Assembly: GCF_015709515.1 (NCBI RefSeq)
Contig: NZ_JADNQZ010000043.1
Coordinates: 1 to 64,000 of the forward strand
Source of the DNA: Methylocystis sp. H62
GTDB lineage: Bacteria; Pseudomonadota; Alphaproteobacteria; Rhizobiales; Beijerinckiaceae
Length of the DNA stretch: 64,000 nucleotides
Direction of reading: 5' to 3'
Positions within the stretch are counted from its first letter, which is position 1; each line of letters opens with the position of its first letter. Positions 54,776 through 63,250 of this stretch are shown one piece after another. The notes beneath the pieces were generated by a model, which was given only the letters and a program-made list of their open reading frames with translations, had not been told where the DNA came from and made no database searches. The position numbers and the translations under genes are program-made.

Positions 54776-55080
54776 TGAATCTATCAACTGACTCTTGGGT
54801 AGCGGCGACAAGCAATCAGGCGTCCTGTGAGCTAGAAGGCGAGGCTGTGATCTTGAGCCTCGAAGATTGCGTCTATTACGGATTGAACGAGGTCGGATTC
54901 GCTGTCTGGGCGTTAATCCAGACGCCAGCGTGCGTAGTCGACATACGCGACCAAGTGGCGCGAAGGTTTGAGGTCGAACTCGATGTTTGCGAGAAAGACA
55001 TCTTGAACCTGCTCGAACAGCTCAGAGACGCCGGCCTGGTGCAAGAGGTTCCAGCGCCAGAAAAAACCGCTAGTGGATGA
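54776..55080 (+). CDS. PqqD-like RiPP recognition protein (lasso B1)
   Basis: 101 residues from ATG 54776 (the frame is open to a TTG at 54718). EGEAVILSLEDCVYYGLNEV, FAVWALIQTPACVVDIRDQV and DVCEKDILNLLEQLRDAGLV follow the PqqD winged-helix fold. In lasso systems this B1 protein, or RRE, binds the leader peptide and hands it to the B2 protease. It is the first gene after the hairpin and is followed by kinase, B2 and C genes. Its length is typical of discrete RREs. Confidence 0.85.
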
Positions 55081-55310
55081 GGACGCCACGAGCGGTAGGC
55101 CGGTTTTTAACGGCAAGCAGGCGTTCTGCCCGTTCACCTCCGCCCATACCACGGCGCTGGGCCATGAACTCAGCAAAGGCTTGAAGCACTGCGCTAATGG
55201 AGAGTAACCTCCAGCACTACTCATTATCCCTGGATTGGAAAAGTAAGCAGGTTCTTGACAGTCAAGGCGCAGATCGCCAGCGTGTCGCGAAAAATGAGGT
55301 TCTCTTGAAC

Positions 55311-56237
55311 ATGCGCCGGTTCCAAGTATACGGGCTCAGCATCGCCAGCGACATCGATCTTTTGCTACAGGGCGGCTCCGATGCGGCGCCGCCAGCAATT
55401 AACATTGCGCGTGCGCCTCCTGACTTTTTCAATAGTTTTAGATCGCATCGGGCGTCTGTGGGCGAACCCAAATGGTATCGACACGAGCCTCTTCCGGATG
55501 GGTCGAGCTATCTCAGTTGGAATGAGCATTTTGATTTTTTCATTGCTTCCGACGGTCGTTCGATCCTCTGCGACCCGCGCGGTGACATTTCCGAAGCGTA
55601 CGTTAGCTTCCTGGTGAGCTTTGCATTGAGCTTCGCATTGTTGCGAATCCGCGACGAGGCGCTTCAGCTTCATGCAACTGTCGTAGAAGCTGGAGGTCTG
55701 GCTTTTGGCTTTCTGGGAGATAGTGGTGCAGGTAAATCAACGTTAGCGTCATATTGCATGAGCAGGGGCGCTCGTTTGGTGACAGATGATCTATTGCGAG
55801 CAAATTTGTGCGACCGATTTGTCATTGCTCACCCAGGCCCGCCAAGGATAAAACTATTTCCCGAGACCGCCGCCGTCCTTTTGCCGGAAGAAATTTGCGA
55901 CGTCCTGACGAGCCCTTTTTCGAAGAAGCAGCTCATTGCTCCCGCGGCGAATCAGAGGGTAGATAAAGGTGTCCCCCTAAAAGCTCTATACTTGCTGGTT
56001 GAGCCAGAAAATAGTGACGATGGTTATGCTGTGAGTGTTGAAAAGTTGCATAGTAGGGATGCTACATTGATTTTACTCGGGTCGACGTTTAATTCGGTAG
56101 CGCAGACCGAAGAAGGGCTCGTACAACAACTTCAAGTCACCGGGCAGGTCTTGTCGAGAATCCCAGTGTTTCGACTGTGTTATCCTCGGCGATTTGAGGT
56201 CCTTAGCGCTGTATACGAGCGCATGGTTGGGCAATAG
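55311..56237 (+). CDS. HPr-kinase-like protein of the lasso cluster
   Basis: 308 residues from ATG 55311, where the family's usual start (MRRFQVYGLSIASDI) begins. An upstream ATG at 55197 would add 38 unrelated residues. Walker A is FLGDSGAGKST at about 133-144, followed by LVTDDLLRANL, like the HprK/P kinase domain. In Bacillales and Proteobacteria, HprK-related kinases in lasso clusters phosphorylate a serine of the precursor, usually at its C-terminus. Here the precursor ends in Arg, so the target is uncertain. It sits between the B1 and B2 genes, with 3 bp separating it from B2. Confidence 0.78.
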   Translation: MRRFQVYGLSIASDIDLLLQGGSDAAPPAINIARAPPDFFNSFRSHRASVGEPKWYRHEPLPDGSSYLSWNEHFDFFIASDGRSILCDPRGDISEAYVSFLVSFALSFALLRIRDEALQLHATVVEAGGLAFGFLGDSGAGKSTLASYCMSRGARLVTDDLLRANLCDRFVIAHPGPPRIKLFPETAAVLLPEEICDVLTSPFSKKQLIAPAANQRVDKGVPLKALYLLVEPENSDDGYAVSVEKLHSRDATLILLGSTFNSVAQTEEGLVQQLQVTGQVLSRIPVFRLCYPRRFEVLSAVYERMVGQ

Positions 56238-56240
56238 AAA

Positions 56241-56663
56241 ATGCAAAAGCTGACGAAGTTTTTGTCTTTGAAGACGCAAGATCAGGCGCTTTTGCTCAAT
56301 GCTGCACTGATAATGCTCGCATGCAGGCTGGGCCTGCATCTCCTTAGATTCGAAGACCTTCGGATCTTAACGTCGTGCGTAAGAACAGAAAAATTCGTCC
56401 CAATCGCGAAGCTAATCTGGGCGACCCAGATCGCACGGCAAGTTACGCCTAATCCAACCTGCTTGGTTCGGGCGTTGGCGGCCAGTAGGTTACTGGCCAA
56501 ATACGGTTACAAATCCACACTTCATATCGGCGTGAGACGAGGAGACAGTGGGTTTGAGGCGCACGCTTGGCTTGAACATGACGGCAACGCAATAATCGGC
56601 AGCGTTGAGGCGCCAGGCTTCACGCGGCTTTGCTCATGGGAGATCGGGCGCGGAGCGGCTTGA
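56241..56663 (+). CDS. lasso peptide biosynthesis B2 protein (transglutaminase-like leader protease)
   Basis: 140 residues. NPTCLVRALAASRLLAKYGY holds the nucleophile Cys74, FEAHAWLEHDG holds His108 and a candidate Asp114, and YKSTLHIGVRR lies between. This is the transglutaminase-like fold of McjB C-terminal domains and stand-alone B2 proteins, which cut off the leader. The length is normal for B2. Gene order B1-kinase-B2-C and tight spacing support the assignment. Confidence 0.88.
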   Translation: MQKLTKFLSLKTQDQALLLNAALIMLACRLGLHLLRFEDLRILTSCVRTEKFVPIAKLIWATQIARQVTPNPTCLVRALAASRLLAKYGYKSTLHIGVRRGDSGFEAHAWLEHDGNAIIGSVEAPGFTRLCSWEIGRGAA

Positions 56664-56752
56664 CGCTTTGCCCTGAGGTTGCTGGGAATGCGTTTCGCTC
56701 TTAGGGATCCGAGTTTTTCCACGTAGGGAAATCAAATTATCTAGGATGGGCA

Positions 56753-58546
56753 ATGAGCGGATTTGTTGCGTTGTGGAACACGGATGGAACGCCGATCGAC
56801 GAAGCCCTCCTGATAAAAATGGAGAATTTTCTTTCTTCGAGGGGCCCTGACGAACAACGCCACGCGATTTTGGGGGCAAACCGCAATGTCGGGCTTGCAC
56901 ACGCCGCCTTTTATACAGCATCGGAATCTCATTTGGAGCGCCAGCCTTGCACTGTTTATGGCGACGCATGGCTGGCTGGCGATATTCGCATTGATGCGCG
57001 CGAGCAGCTCTGGAAAGAACTTGGCGCTGACCCCTCCAAAAAACATTTGCCAACCGATGCTGAGATGGCGTTGCGGGCCTACCATCGCTGGGGCCCCAAA
57101 CTGGTTGAGCGCCTGATTGGCGATTATTCTTTCGTGATTTGGGATGCGAAAACGGAGCAAATCCACGCCGTCCGCGACCATTTAGGAGTGCGGCCGTTGT
57201 TTTATGCCCGCGCCGGGCAGTGCTGGATTTGTAGTAATTCACTCGAATGCGTCAGACTGCATCCAGAGATCGGCGACGAACTTGATGACATTTGGATCTC
57301 AAATTTCTTAGCGGTTCACTTCAAGGTCGAATTCGAAAGAACGGCATACCGTCAGATTAAAAGGCTTCCGCCGGCTTATATTCTAGAACTGTCGCGTTGT
57401 GGAAAAACAAAGAAAAAATATTGGGAATTTGATGTCGGAGAACCGATTTATTACAAAAAACGTGAACAATATCACGAGCATTTTCGGGAGCTCGCAAAAA
57501 CGGTCATCGGGGACCGAATTCGAATTGAGAGAGTCGGGAGTGAGATGAGCGGCGGGCTCGACTCTACGACTATGGTCGCGTTTATCCGAGAAATTCTTGG
57601 AAAGGGCGCGAACAACATCGTTGTGCAGACCAATTATAGCGAGACGCTGATTTACGACGACGAGCCGAGGTATGCGACTGCTGCGGCGGATCACATAGGG
57701 ATTCCGATCACTCTCGAAAACACGGACGAGATGTTTTATGACCCTCAATGGTGGCAGAAGGGCCTAATGCCGCCCGAGCCCCATGAGGTTGTTTTAAATC
57801 ACTCGGTGTGGATCGATGCGATAAAGCGAGGGCCGCTGAACGACGTTCGAGTATTGTTCGTTGGTCATGGAGCCGATGAGGCGCTCAATTACGCAGATTT
57901 CAGACCCTATTTGCTGTGGCTTCTCAACACAGGCCGTCTCACAAGACTCGGTTCGGCCCTTTATTCTACGCTGCGCGCAAGGGGCTTGGGGGATGCGCTT
58001 CGGAAGATCGGGACGGCGCTTACGCCCCGAATGACGCCGCCTCCCGTGCAAGAATACCCCCCTTGGGTGCGGAGTAAAGTGCTTGATGATTGCTCAAACT
58101 CCGGCGCGCCGCATCCATGGCGTCCTCATACTGTTGCGCATCTTCGTCACCCAGTTTGCCAGGGCGTGTTCGAATCCTTCGATCCCGGCATCGGAGGTTG
58201 GCTGGTCGAAGCGGTATATCCATATCTCGATGTCCGCATGATGCAATTTCTGTCGTCAGTGCCCGTCGTGCCGTGGTGTCATAGGAAGGCCTTGATCCGC
58301 GAAAGCATGACTGGCATGCTGCCGGAATCTGTATTGAGAAGGGAAAAGACCTACTTGTCCGCCGTCCCTTCGAATAGAGCCAGGGAACGGCACCCGTTTC
58401 CTCCTATCTTACAGAGTCCAGAGTTGTCTCGATACGTTGACATGTCGAAAATTCCGGCGGAATGGCCGACGGGTCTTATGCCAAGTCGTATGATTCTACG
58501 GTTGCTTGCTCTCCAGCACTGGCTGTCAGCGCGGCAACAGCAATAG
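56753..58546 (+). CDS. lasso macrolactam synthetase (asparagine-synthetase-like C protein)
   Basis: 597 residues. The N-terminal Ntn-like domain starts MSGFVALWNTDG: the catalytic Cys2 of glutaminase AsnB is Ser, as expected for McjC-type cyclases that do not need ammonia. The synthetase domain has the PP-loop SEMSGGLDSTTMVAFI (Ser266 onward) and GADEALNYADFRPYLLWLLN. C proteins adenylate the side-chain carboxylate of core Asp/Glu and close the ring with the core N-terminus. It starts 89 bp after B2. The lack of Cys2 separates it from the EPS AsnB at 48186. Confidence 0.88.
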   Translation: MSGFVALWNTDGTPIDEALLIKMENFLSSRGPDEQRHAILGANRNVGLAHAAFYTASESHLERQPCTVYGDAWLAGDIRIDAREQLWKELGADPSKKHLPTDAEMALRAYHRWGPKLVERLIGDYSFVIWDAKTEQIHAVRDHLGVRPLFYARAGQCWICSNSLECVRLHPEIGDELDDIWISNFLAVHFKVEFERTAYRQIKRLPPAYILELSRCGKTKKKYWEFDVGEPIYYKKREQYHEHFRELAKTVIGDRIRIERVGSEMSGGLDSTTMVAFIREILGKGANNIVVQTNYSETLIYDDEPRYATAAADHIGIPITLENTDEMFYDPQWWQKGLMPPEPHEVVLNHSVWIDAIKRGPLNDVRVLFVGHGADEALNYADFRPYLLWLLNTGRLTRLGSALYSTLRARGLGDALRKIGTALTPRMTPPPVQEYPPWVRSKVLDDCSNSGAPHPWRPHTVAHLRHPVCQGVFESFDPGIGGWLVEAVYPYLDVRMMQFLSSVPVVPWCHRKALIRESMTGMLPESVLRREKTYLSAVPSNRARERHPFPPILQSPELSRYVDMSKIPAEWPTGLMPSRMILRLLALQHWLSARQQQ

Positions 58547-58789
58547 AGACGCTCGTAAGGACTAGCATGGTCAACTATCGCCTGGGGATCATTCTCGAAG
58601 CGGCCGGAGTTCGGCCGTCGCCTTGCGATTTTCAGGAGGCGCGGGCGCCCAGTCGCAAATGAGCCGCCGGAGAGCAGCAACCTCATGCAAGGGATGTATT
58701 ATTTGGGCATCCCTATTTGACGTTCCGGCTGGCTTAAGCTTTTATATTCTGTCATCATCTATCCGCGCCTTGAAGCGGCGTTAAGGCAT

Positions 58790-59902
58790 ATGAGCCAAGA
58801 CTTGCCCAACTTTAATAACTTAAGCAACATTCCACCTCTCCAGACGGCTCGGTGGATTATAAAGCAAGATCCACATGTCTCATTCTTGATCATTATCTTG
58901 ATTTTTGTTCTCAGGTCAGGGGTTGGATTTTACTACGGCGCAGATGGCGATGTAATTGCAATAGCCGAAGCCTTCCCGACGCCGCTGGCTGATTACAAGG
59001 GTCTTTCCATCATTAGCCCTATTATTGCCCATTACGTTGGAATCCACACAGAATTGGAATGGTGTATCCTACATATTATTTTGGTTTGCGTCATTTTCTA
59101 TTTAGCCTGGCGCCTTGTTCAACGCCAATTTCCTGAAGCTTCGACGCGGCAATTTATTTGGATCGCACTTTGTGGGTCCGGGGCTGGGGTTGTGGCCATT
59201 GGCAAAATTGGTCATTACGACATTTGGATGTTTGCAGCCTCCATGCTTCTTCTCTTCGATAGAAACTGGCGTGGAGCCGTTCTTTCAGGGCTTTTGTTTG
59301 GTTTTACGAACGTCGAACAGGGTCTGGTTGCGCTTGCTGCTTTAGCGATATGCGCATACGCTATCGACAGGGAGTTTATCAAGATTATATGCTTATCGGT
59401 ATTGTCTATGTTATTTGCGCGAGCCATTCTGGAGTTATGGTATCTACACAATAACGTTGACGTTCACACGAGAGCTAGCGTTGTTAGCGGTTGGCTACGT
59501 CTCTCATTAAGGGGCTTCTTGCAAGCTTGGCCAGTTCAGATTTATAGCTGGTTTTCAGCTTCGTGGGTGTTAGTTTTATACATGATTTCAAATGGCGGCC
59601 ATGCTACTCGTGCCTTAATAGCCAGCGGCGCTATTGTGCTGCCCGCGCTAGCAACATTAATTACTACAGATGGCACAAGGGTATTCGCCGTGACATCGTT
59701 TCCTTCCTTCTTACTCCTAATCAGATATATGAGCGCTGACACAAGCATGGAGGCAGTTCGTGTTCACCTTGCTATATTTACAGTTTCAATGATGCTGATA
59801 TCACCGGGTGTCATGACGTGGGTCGGGGGCTCTGTTGAGCAGCCGTACGCACAGTTACTTGATATCATTCTCACGTTGGGGGGGCTGGCCCATTTACGGT
59901 AG
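58790..59902 (+). CDS. polytopic membrane protein, unknown
   Basis: 370 residues with about 9 hydrophobic helices (such as FLIIILIFVLRSGVGFYYGA and LHIILVCVIFYLAWRLV). The short motif YYGADGDVIAIAEAFPTPLA after the first helix is reminiscent of acidic loops in GT-C or EpsG-like enzymes, but no family can be assigned. It follows the cyclase by 243 bp, so it may belong to the lasso cluster as an export or immunity function, or to the arabinose-lipid module downstream as a transferase. AT content is moderately high. Confidence 0.5.
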   Translation: MSQDLPNFNNLSNIPPLQTARWIIKQDPHVSFLIIILIFVLRSGVGFYYGADGDVIAIAEAFPTPLADYKGLSIISPIIAHYVGIHTELEWCILHIILVCVIFYLAWRLVQRQFPEASTRQFIWIALCGSGAGVVAIGKIGHYDIWMFAASMLLLFDRNWRGAVLSGLLFGFTNVEQGLVALAALAICAYAIDREFIKIICLSVLSMLFARAILELWYLHNNVDVHTRASVVSGWLRLSLRGFLQAWPVQIYSWFSASWVLVLYMISNGGHATRALIASGAIVLPALATLITTDGTRVFAVTSFPSFLLLIRYMSADTSMEAVRVHLAIFTVSMMLISPGVMTWVGGSVEQPYAQLLDIILTLGGLAHLR

Positions 59903-60239
59903 AATGCCTTCGTCTTTTCATCCCACTTTAGCTTCCGAGGATTCTGGATGTCCATAAGCGCCTCGTCCATGGGGAATTCTGACGCGAAGTGCGACAGCTG
60001 CATACGCCGAACTGGCTCGAAACCCCAACACCCTGCAAGGCTGAAAGCCCGCCAATTCGGTGATTGCAGACGTGACCGGAGCTACTCTCCCATAGAAACC
60101 AAGGACTCGAGGTTGTCGCGTTTCGCGTCAGAATCCACCGACGGGTTGATTGGCGCTATCGGACGCCTCGAAGAAACTCGCGCGACCATCGCCGGCGCTG
60201 TTCAATTGGCGTACGGGTGCGGAGGGAATCACGATGGTA

Positions 60240-60410
60240 CGGCAGCCCAGCTTGTTCGATCTTGATGAGCGGCATCACAAGCTCTCAGAAGTCGGCGAGC
60301 CGCTGAGCCGCTGACACGGCTCAAAGAATTGATCGACTTCGAGGTCTTCCGTCCGGCGCTGGCAAAGGAGCTCAACCGTCAAGCGCCAGACGAGCGGTTC
60401 AGCTGGGGGG
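60240..60410 (+). pseudogene. IS5-family transposase N-terminal fragment
   Basis: MVRQPSLFDLDERHHKLSEV, then a frameshift, then LKELIDFEVFRPALAKELNR resembles the N-terminus of IS5-type transposases. It ends at the G-run at 60405-60414. The following gene's frame is open through this fragment, which could mislead start prediction. Confidence 0.6.
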
Positions 60411-60421
60411 GGGGAGTGGGC

Positions 60422-61900
60422 ATGTCCAAACAAGCTGTTAGTCGCGAAGCAGATGATATTCCAGCATTGAATTGTGAATTGGCGCTTCCGTTGGTTCTTG
60501 ATTTGGATGGCACCCTTGTCACAACTGACACGCTCCATGAGGCGTTGTTATTGCTGTTCAAGCGGGACTGGTCGAAGGCGTGGCGGGTTCGGTTTTGGAC
60601 ACTCAAAGGGCGTGCTGTTGTAGAGCAAAAGTTGGCGGAAGTTGTTACGGAAGAAGATATCAATCGCTTCCCGATCAATCTGGCGCTGCAAGAGTTTGCC
60701 GAACGCGAAGCGGGACTTGGCCGCGAGATCGTGCTGGCCACGGCCGCCGATCGAGCCATCGCGGAAAAGATCCAGAAGCGTTTTTCGTTCATCTCCAAAG
60801 TCATCAGTTCAGACGGTCGCGCAAACATGCGAGGCCGCGCCAAGGCCGAGGAGCTGCGCCGACTCTATCCCAATGGTTTCATTTACGCCGGCGACTCCTA
60901 TCCCGACATTCATGTCTGGCGTCATTCCTTGGGCGCGGTCTTCGCTGGCGCATCTCCCCGTCTCTTCCTGCGAGTTCGCGAGGTCGCCGACATTATGGCC
61001 TCGTTTCCGCGCCGAGCGCTTGGTTTAGATGGGCTAAGGCGCGGCTTACGCTTGCATCAATGGGCGAAGAATGCGCTCATTTTTGTGCCGCTGATTCTCG
61101 GTGGCAAGGCGATGGACCTTATCGCATGGATTCATGCACTAGAGGCCTTCTTGGCTCTTAGTCTTCTCGCTTCCGCAACCTATCTGCTCAACGATCTTTG
61201 GGATTTGCATGAAGACCGTCAACATTGGTCGAAAAAACATCGGCCGATCGCGAGCGGCGAGCTGCCGATAGCTTTAAGTGTGGGACTGATCGTCGCCTGC
61301 TGCATTGCCGCGCTTGGCCTGGCGCTCGGCGCCGGCGCGGGATGCGTCGGAATGCTCGCGCTCTATCTCGCTCTCAGCCTGTCTTATTCCTTCCGACTGA
61401 AGCGGGAACCGATTATCGATGTTTTCCTGCTAGCGACGCTTTTTACGATGCGCCTAGCCATCGGGGTTGTCGTAACCGAAGTGGCGTTTTCTCCATGGCT
61501 GATTGTTTTTTCGATGTTCATTTTCCTGTCGCTATCATTGGCAAAACGGCAAACCGAAATCACCCGCATGGCCGCGCATGGGCAAGAGGCTGCGCCAGGT
61601 CGCGGTTACAAGGCCAGCGACGCGCCCTTCGTGTTGGCGACAGGCGTCGCTACGATGATGGCGGCGGTCCTCATCATGGTCATCTATCTAATCGAAGACG
61701 CTTTCCCAAAGGGGTTCTACAAACACCCGGATTTCCTTTGGGGCTTTGCCGTGATCATTTTCCTTTGGCTCGCACGAGTATGGCTGCTGTGCCACCGCGG
61801 CCAATTGCGTGACGATCCCGTGGCCTTCGCTTTGAAGGATCGGCTGAGCCTCTGTTATGCTGCTGCGATGGGCGCGATCTTTATCGCCGCAGTCCTGTGA
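60422..61900 (+). CDS. HAD phosphatase - UbiA prenyltransferase fusion, probable polyprenyl-phosphate phosphoribosyltransferase
   Basis: 492 residues from ATG 60422. The N-terminal HAD domain (about 20-200) has LVLDLDGTLVTTDTLHEALL and YAGDSYPDIHVWRH. A UbiA domain follows (about 205-490) starting RLHQWAKNALIFVPLILGGK with NDLWDLHEDRQHWSKKHRPI, the NDxxDxxxD and RPI motifs, and 7-9 helices. The RxxQWxKN start is typical of DPPR synthases (mycobacterial Rv3806c), which transfer phosphoribose to decaprenyl phosphate; the HAD part could remove the 5'-phosphate. DprE1- and DprE2-like genes follow directly. The frame is open upstream through an IS5 fragment, but that is not coding for this protein. 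Confidence 0.8.
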   Translation: MSKQAVSREADDIPALNCELALPLVLDLDGTLVTTDTLHEALLLLFKRDWSKAWRVRFWTLKGRAVVEQKLAEVVTEEDINRFPINLALQEFAEREAGLGREIVLATAADRAIAEKIQKRFSFISKVISSDGRANMRGRAKAEELRRLYPNGFIYAGDSYPDIHVWRHSLGAVFAGASPRLFLRVREVADIMASFPRRALGLDGLRRGLRLHQWAKNALIFVPLILGGKAMDLIAWIHALEAFLALSLLASATYLLNDLWDLHEDRQHWSKKHRPIASGELPIALSVGLIVACCIAALGLALGAGAGCVGMLALYLALSLSYSFRLKREPIIDVFLLATLFTMRLAIGVVVTEVAFSPWLIVFSMFIFLSLSLAKRQTEITRMAAHGQEAAPGRGYKASDAPFVLATGVATMMAAVLIMVIYLIEDAFPKGFYKHPDFLWGFAVIIFLWLARVWLLCHRGQLRDDPVAFALKDRLSLCYAAAMGAIFIAAVL

Positions 61901-61915
61901 TCGAGACGCTTTATC

Positions 61916-63250
61916 TTGAGTCCTACTCCTTTCATTAGCCGCAATGATGTGTTGTCGTGGGGACGAGTTCATCGGCAGTTACAAGAGGTCGCTGCGCCAC
62001 GTTTTTGTGATGAATTGCCTGCGCTGCTCGACGGCAGCGCATCGACCTCTTGTCTTGCGATCGGTTTGCGTCGCTCTTACGGCGACTCCTGTCTCAATAG
62101 CGGCGGCGCGGTAATCAACATGGGCGGCCTGGATCGTCTCATCGCTTTCGATGAGACGACGGGAATGCTTCGCGCTGAGTCCGGCGCATCTCTGTCGCAA
62201 ATTTTGGCCTTCGCCGTTCCCCGCGGCTGGTTTTTGCCGACGACTCCTGGCAGCCGTTTCGTGACCTTAGGCGGCGCGATCGCCAATGACGTCCATGGTA
62301 AAAATCATCACCAGGCGGGCTCGTTTGGTTGTCATGTCAGTTGCTTTGGTCTTCTGCGCAGCGACGGCTCTAGCCATGTCGTCACAAAAGACAACCAACC
62401 CAGGCTGTTTGCGGCAACGATCGGCGGCATTGGTCTAACCGGCGTTATCGAGTGGGCGGAAATTCAGCTTCAGAGGATCGGCAGCGCCTATCTTGACGTG
62501 GAGATCATCCCCTATGTCGGGCTCGACGAGTTTTGGACCATTGCCGAGGAAAGCGTCGGAAAATTCGAGCACACGGTGTCTTGGATAGATTGCAGCTCTC
62601 GCGGCGCGAACTTTGGGCGAGGCATCTTTTCACGGGCGAATTGGCGCGAGGACGAGGTTTTCACGCCACATGACGATCAGGCTTGGAAAAATGTTCCGTT
62701 CGACGCACCGGCCTTCCTCCTCAACCGGTTCAGCGTCGCCGCCTTCAATGAATTGTATTTTCGAGCGAGCAAAGCGAAGACTGGAATCGCCCGTCAGCAT
62801 TACGCGCCATTCTTCTATCCTCTCGACGCCTTTCTCAATTGGAATAGGCTTTATGGGCGGCGTGGTATGTTCCAATATCAGTGCGTAATTCCTGCTGATG
62901 AGGCGCGGGTTGCCATTACAAGTCTGCTTGATGGAATCGCACGCTCTGGACAGGCCTCGTTTCTTTCGGTGCTGAAAACCTTTGGAGAGCGAGCGTCGCC
63001 TGGTCTGCTTTCATTTCCACGCCCGGGCGTGACGCTCGCCATCGACTTTCCCAATCGCGGAGTGGACACTTTAAACCTGTTGTCGCGCTTGGACGTGATT
63101 GTCAGCGAAGCGGGCGGCGCGCTGTACCCGGCCAAGGATGGACGGCTTTCGCCTGAGATGTTCCGGCGCTCCTTCCCGCGCTGGCGTGAATTTCTCGAAC
63201 ACAAGGACCCCATCATGAACTCTGACTTCTGGCGCAGAGTGGCCGAATGA
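61916..63250 (+). CDS. DprE1-like FAD oxidoreductase (polyprenylphosphoryl-ribose 2-oxidase)
   Basis: 444 residues from a TTG at 61916. The FAD domain shows IGLRRSYGDSCLNSGG, LPTTPGSRFVTLGGAIANDV and HGKNHHQAGSFG, the same block order as mycobacterial DprE1. The C-terminal substrate domain has FQYQCVIPADEARV and LYPAKDGRLSPEMF, whose Lys corresponds to the DprE1 catalytic lysine. The Cys targeted by benzothiazinones in DprE1 is Ala here (GVTLAIDFP). DprE1 oxidises DPR to the 2-keto form. It overlaps the next gene by four bases. Confidence 0.85.
   Translation: MSPTPFISRNDVLSWGRVHRQLQEVAAPRFCDELPALLDGSASTSCLAIGLRRSYGDSCLNSGGAVINMGGLDRLIAFDETTGMLRAESGASLSQILAFAVPRGWFLPTTPGSRFVTLGGAIANDVHGKNHHQAGSFGCHVSCFGLLRSDGSSHVVTKDNQPRLFAATIGGIGLTGVIEWAEIQLQRIGSAYLDVEIIPYVGLDEFWTIAEESVGKFEHTVSWIDCSSRGANFGRGIFSRANWREDEVFTPHDDQAWKNVPFDAPAFLLNRFSVAAFNELYFRASKAKTGIARQHYAPFFYPLDAFLNWNRLYGRRGMFQYQCVIPADEARVAITSLLDGIARSGQASFLSVLKTFGERASPGLLSFPRPGVTLAIDFPNRGVDTLNLLSRLDVIVSEAGGALYPAKDGRLSPEMFRRSFPRWREFLEHKDPIMNSDFWRRVAE

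Noticed and set aside
58567-58662. 31-codon ORF after the cyclase as a second precursor
   Set aside because: No leader motif, and it lies in sequence with no ribosome site or recognisable core.
60329-60421. Upstream start extending the HAD-UbiA protein
   Set aside because: These 31 codons belong to an IS5 transposase fragment; the conserved HAD domain starts after the ATG at 60422.
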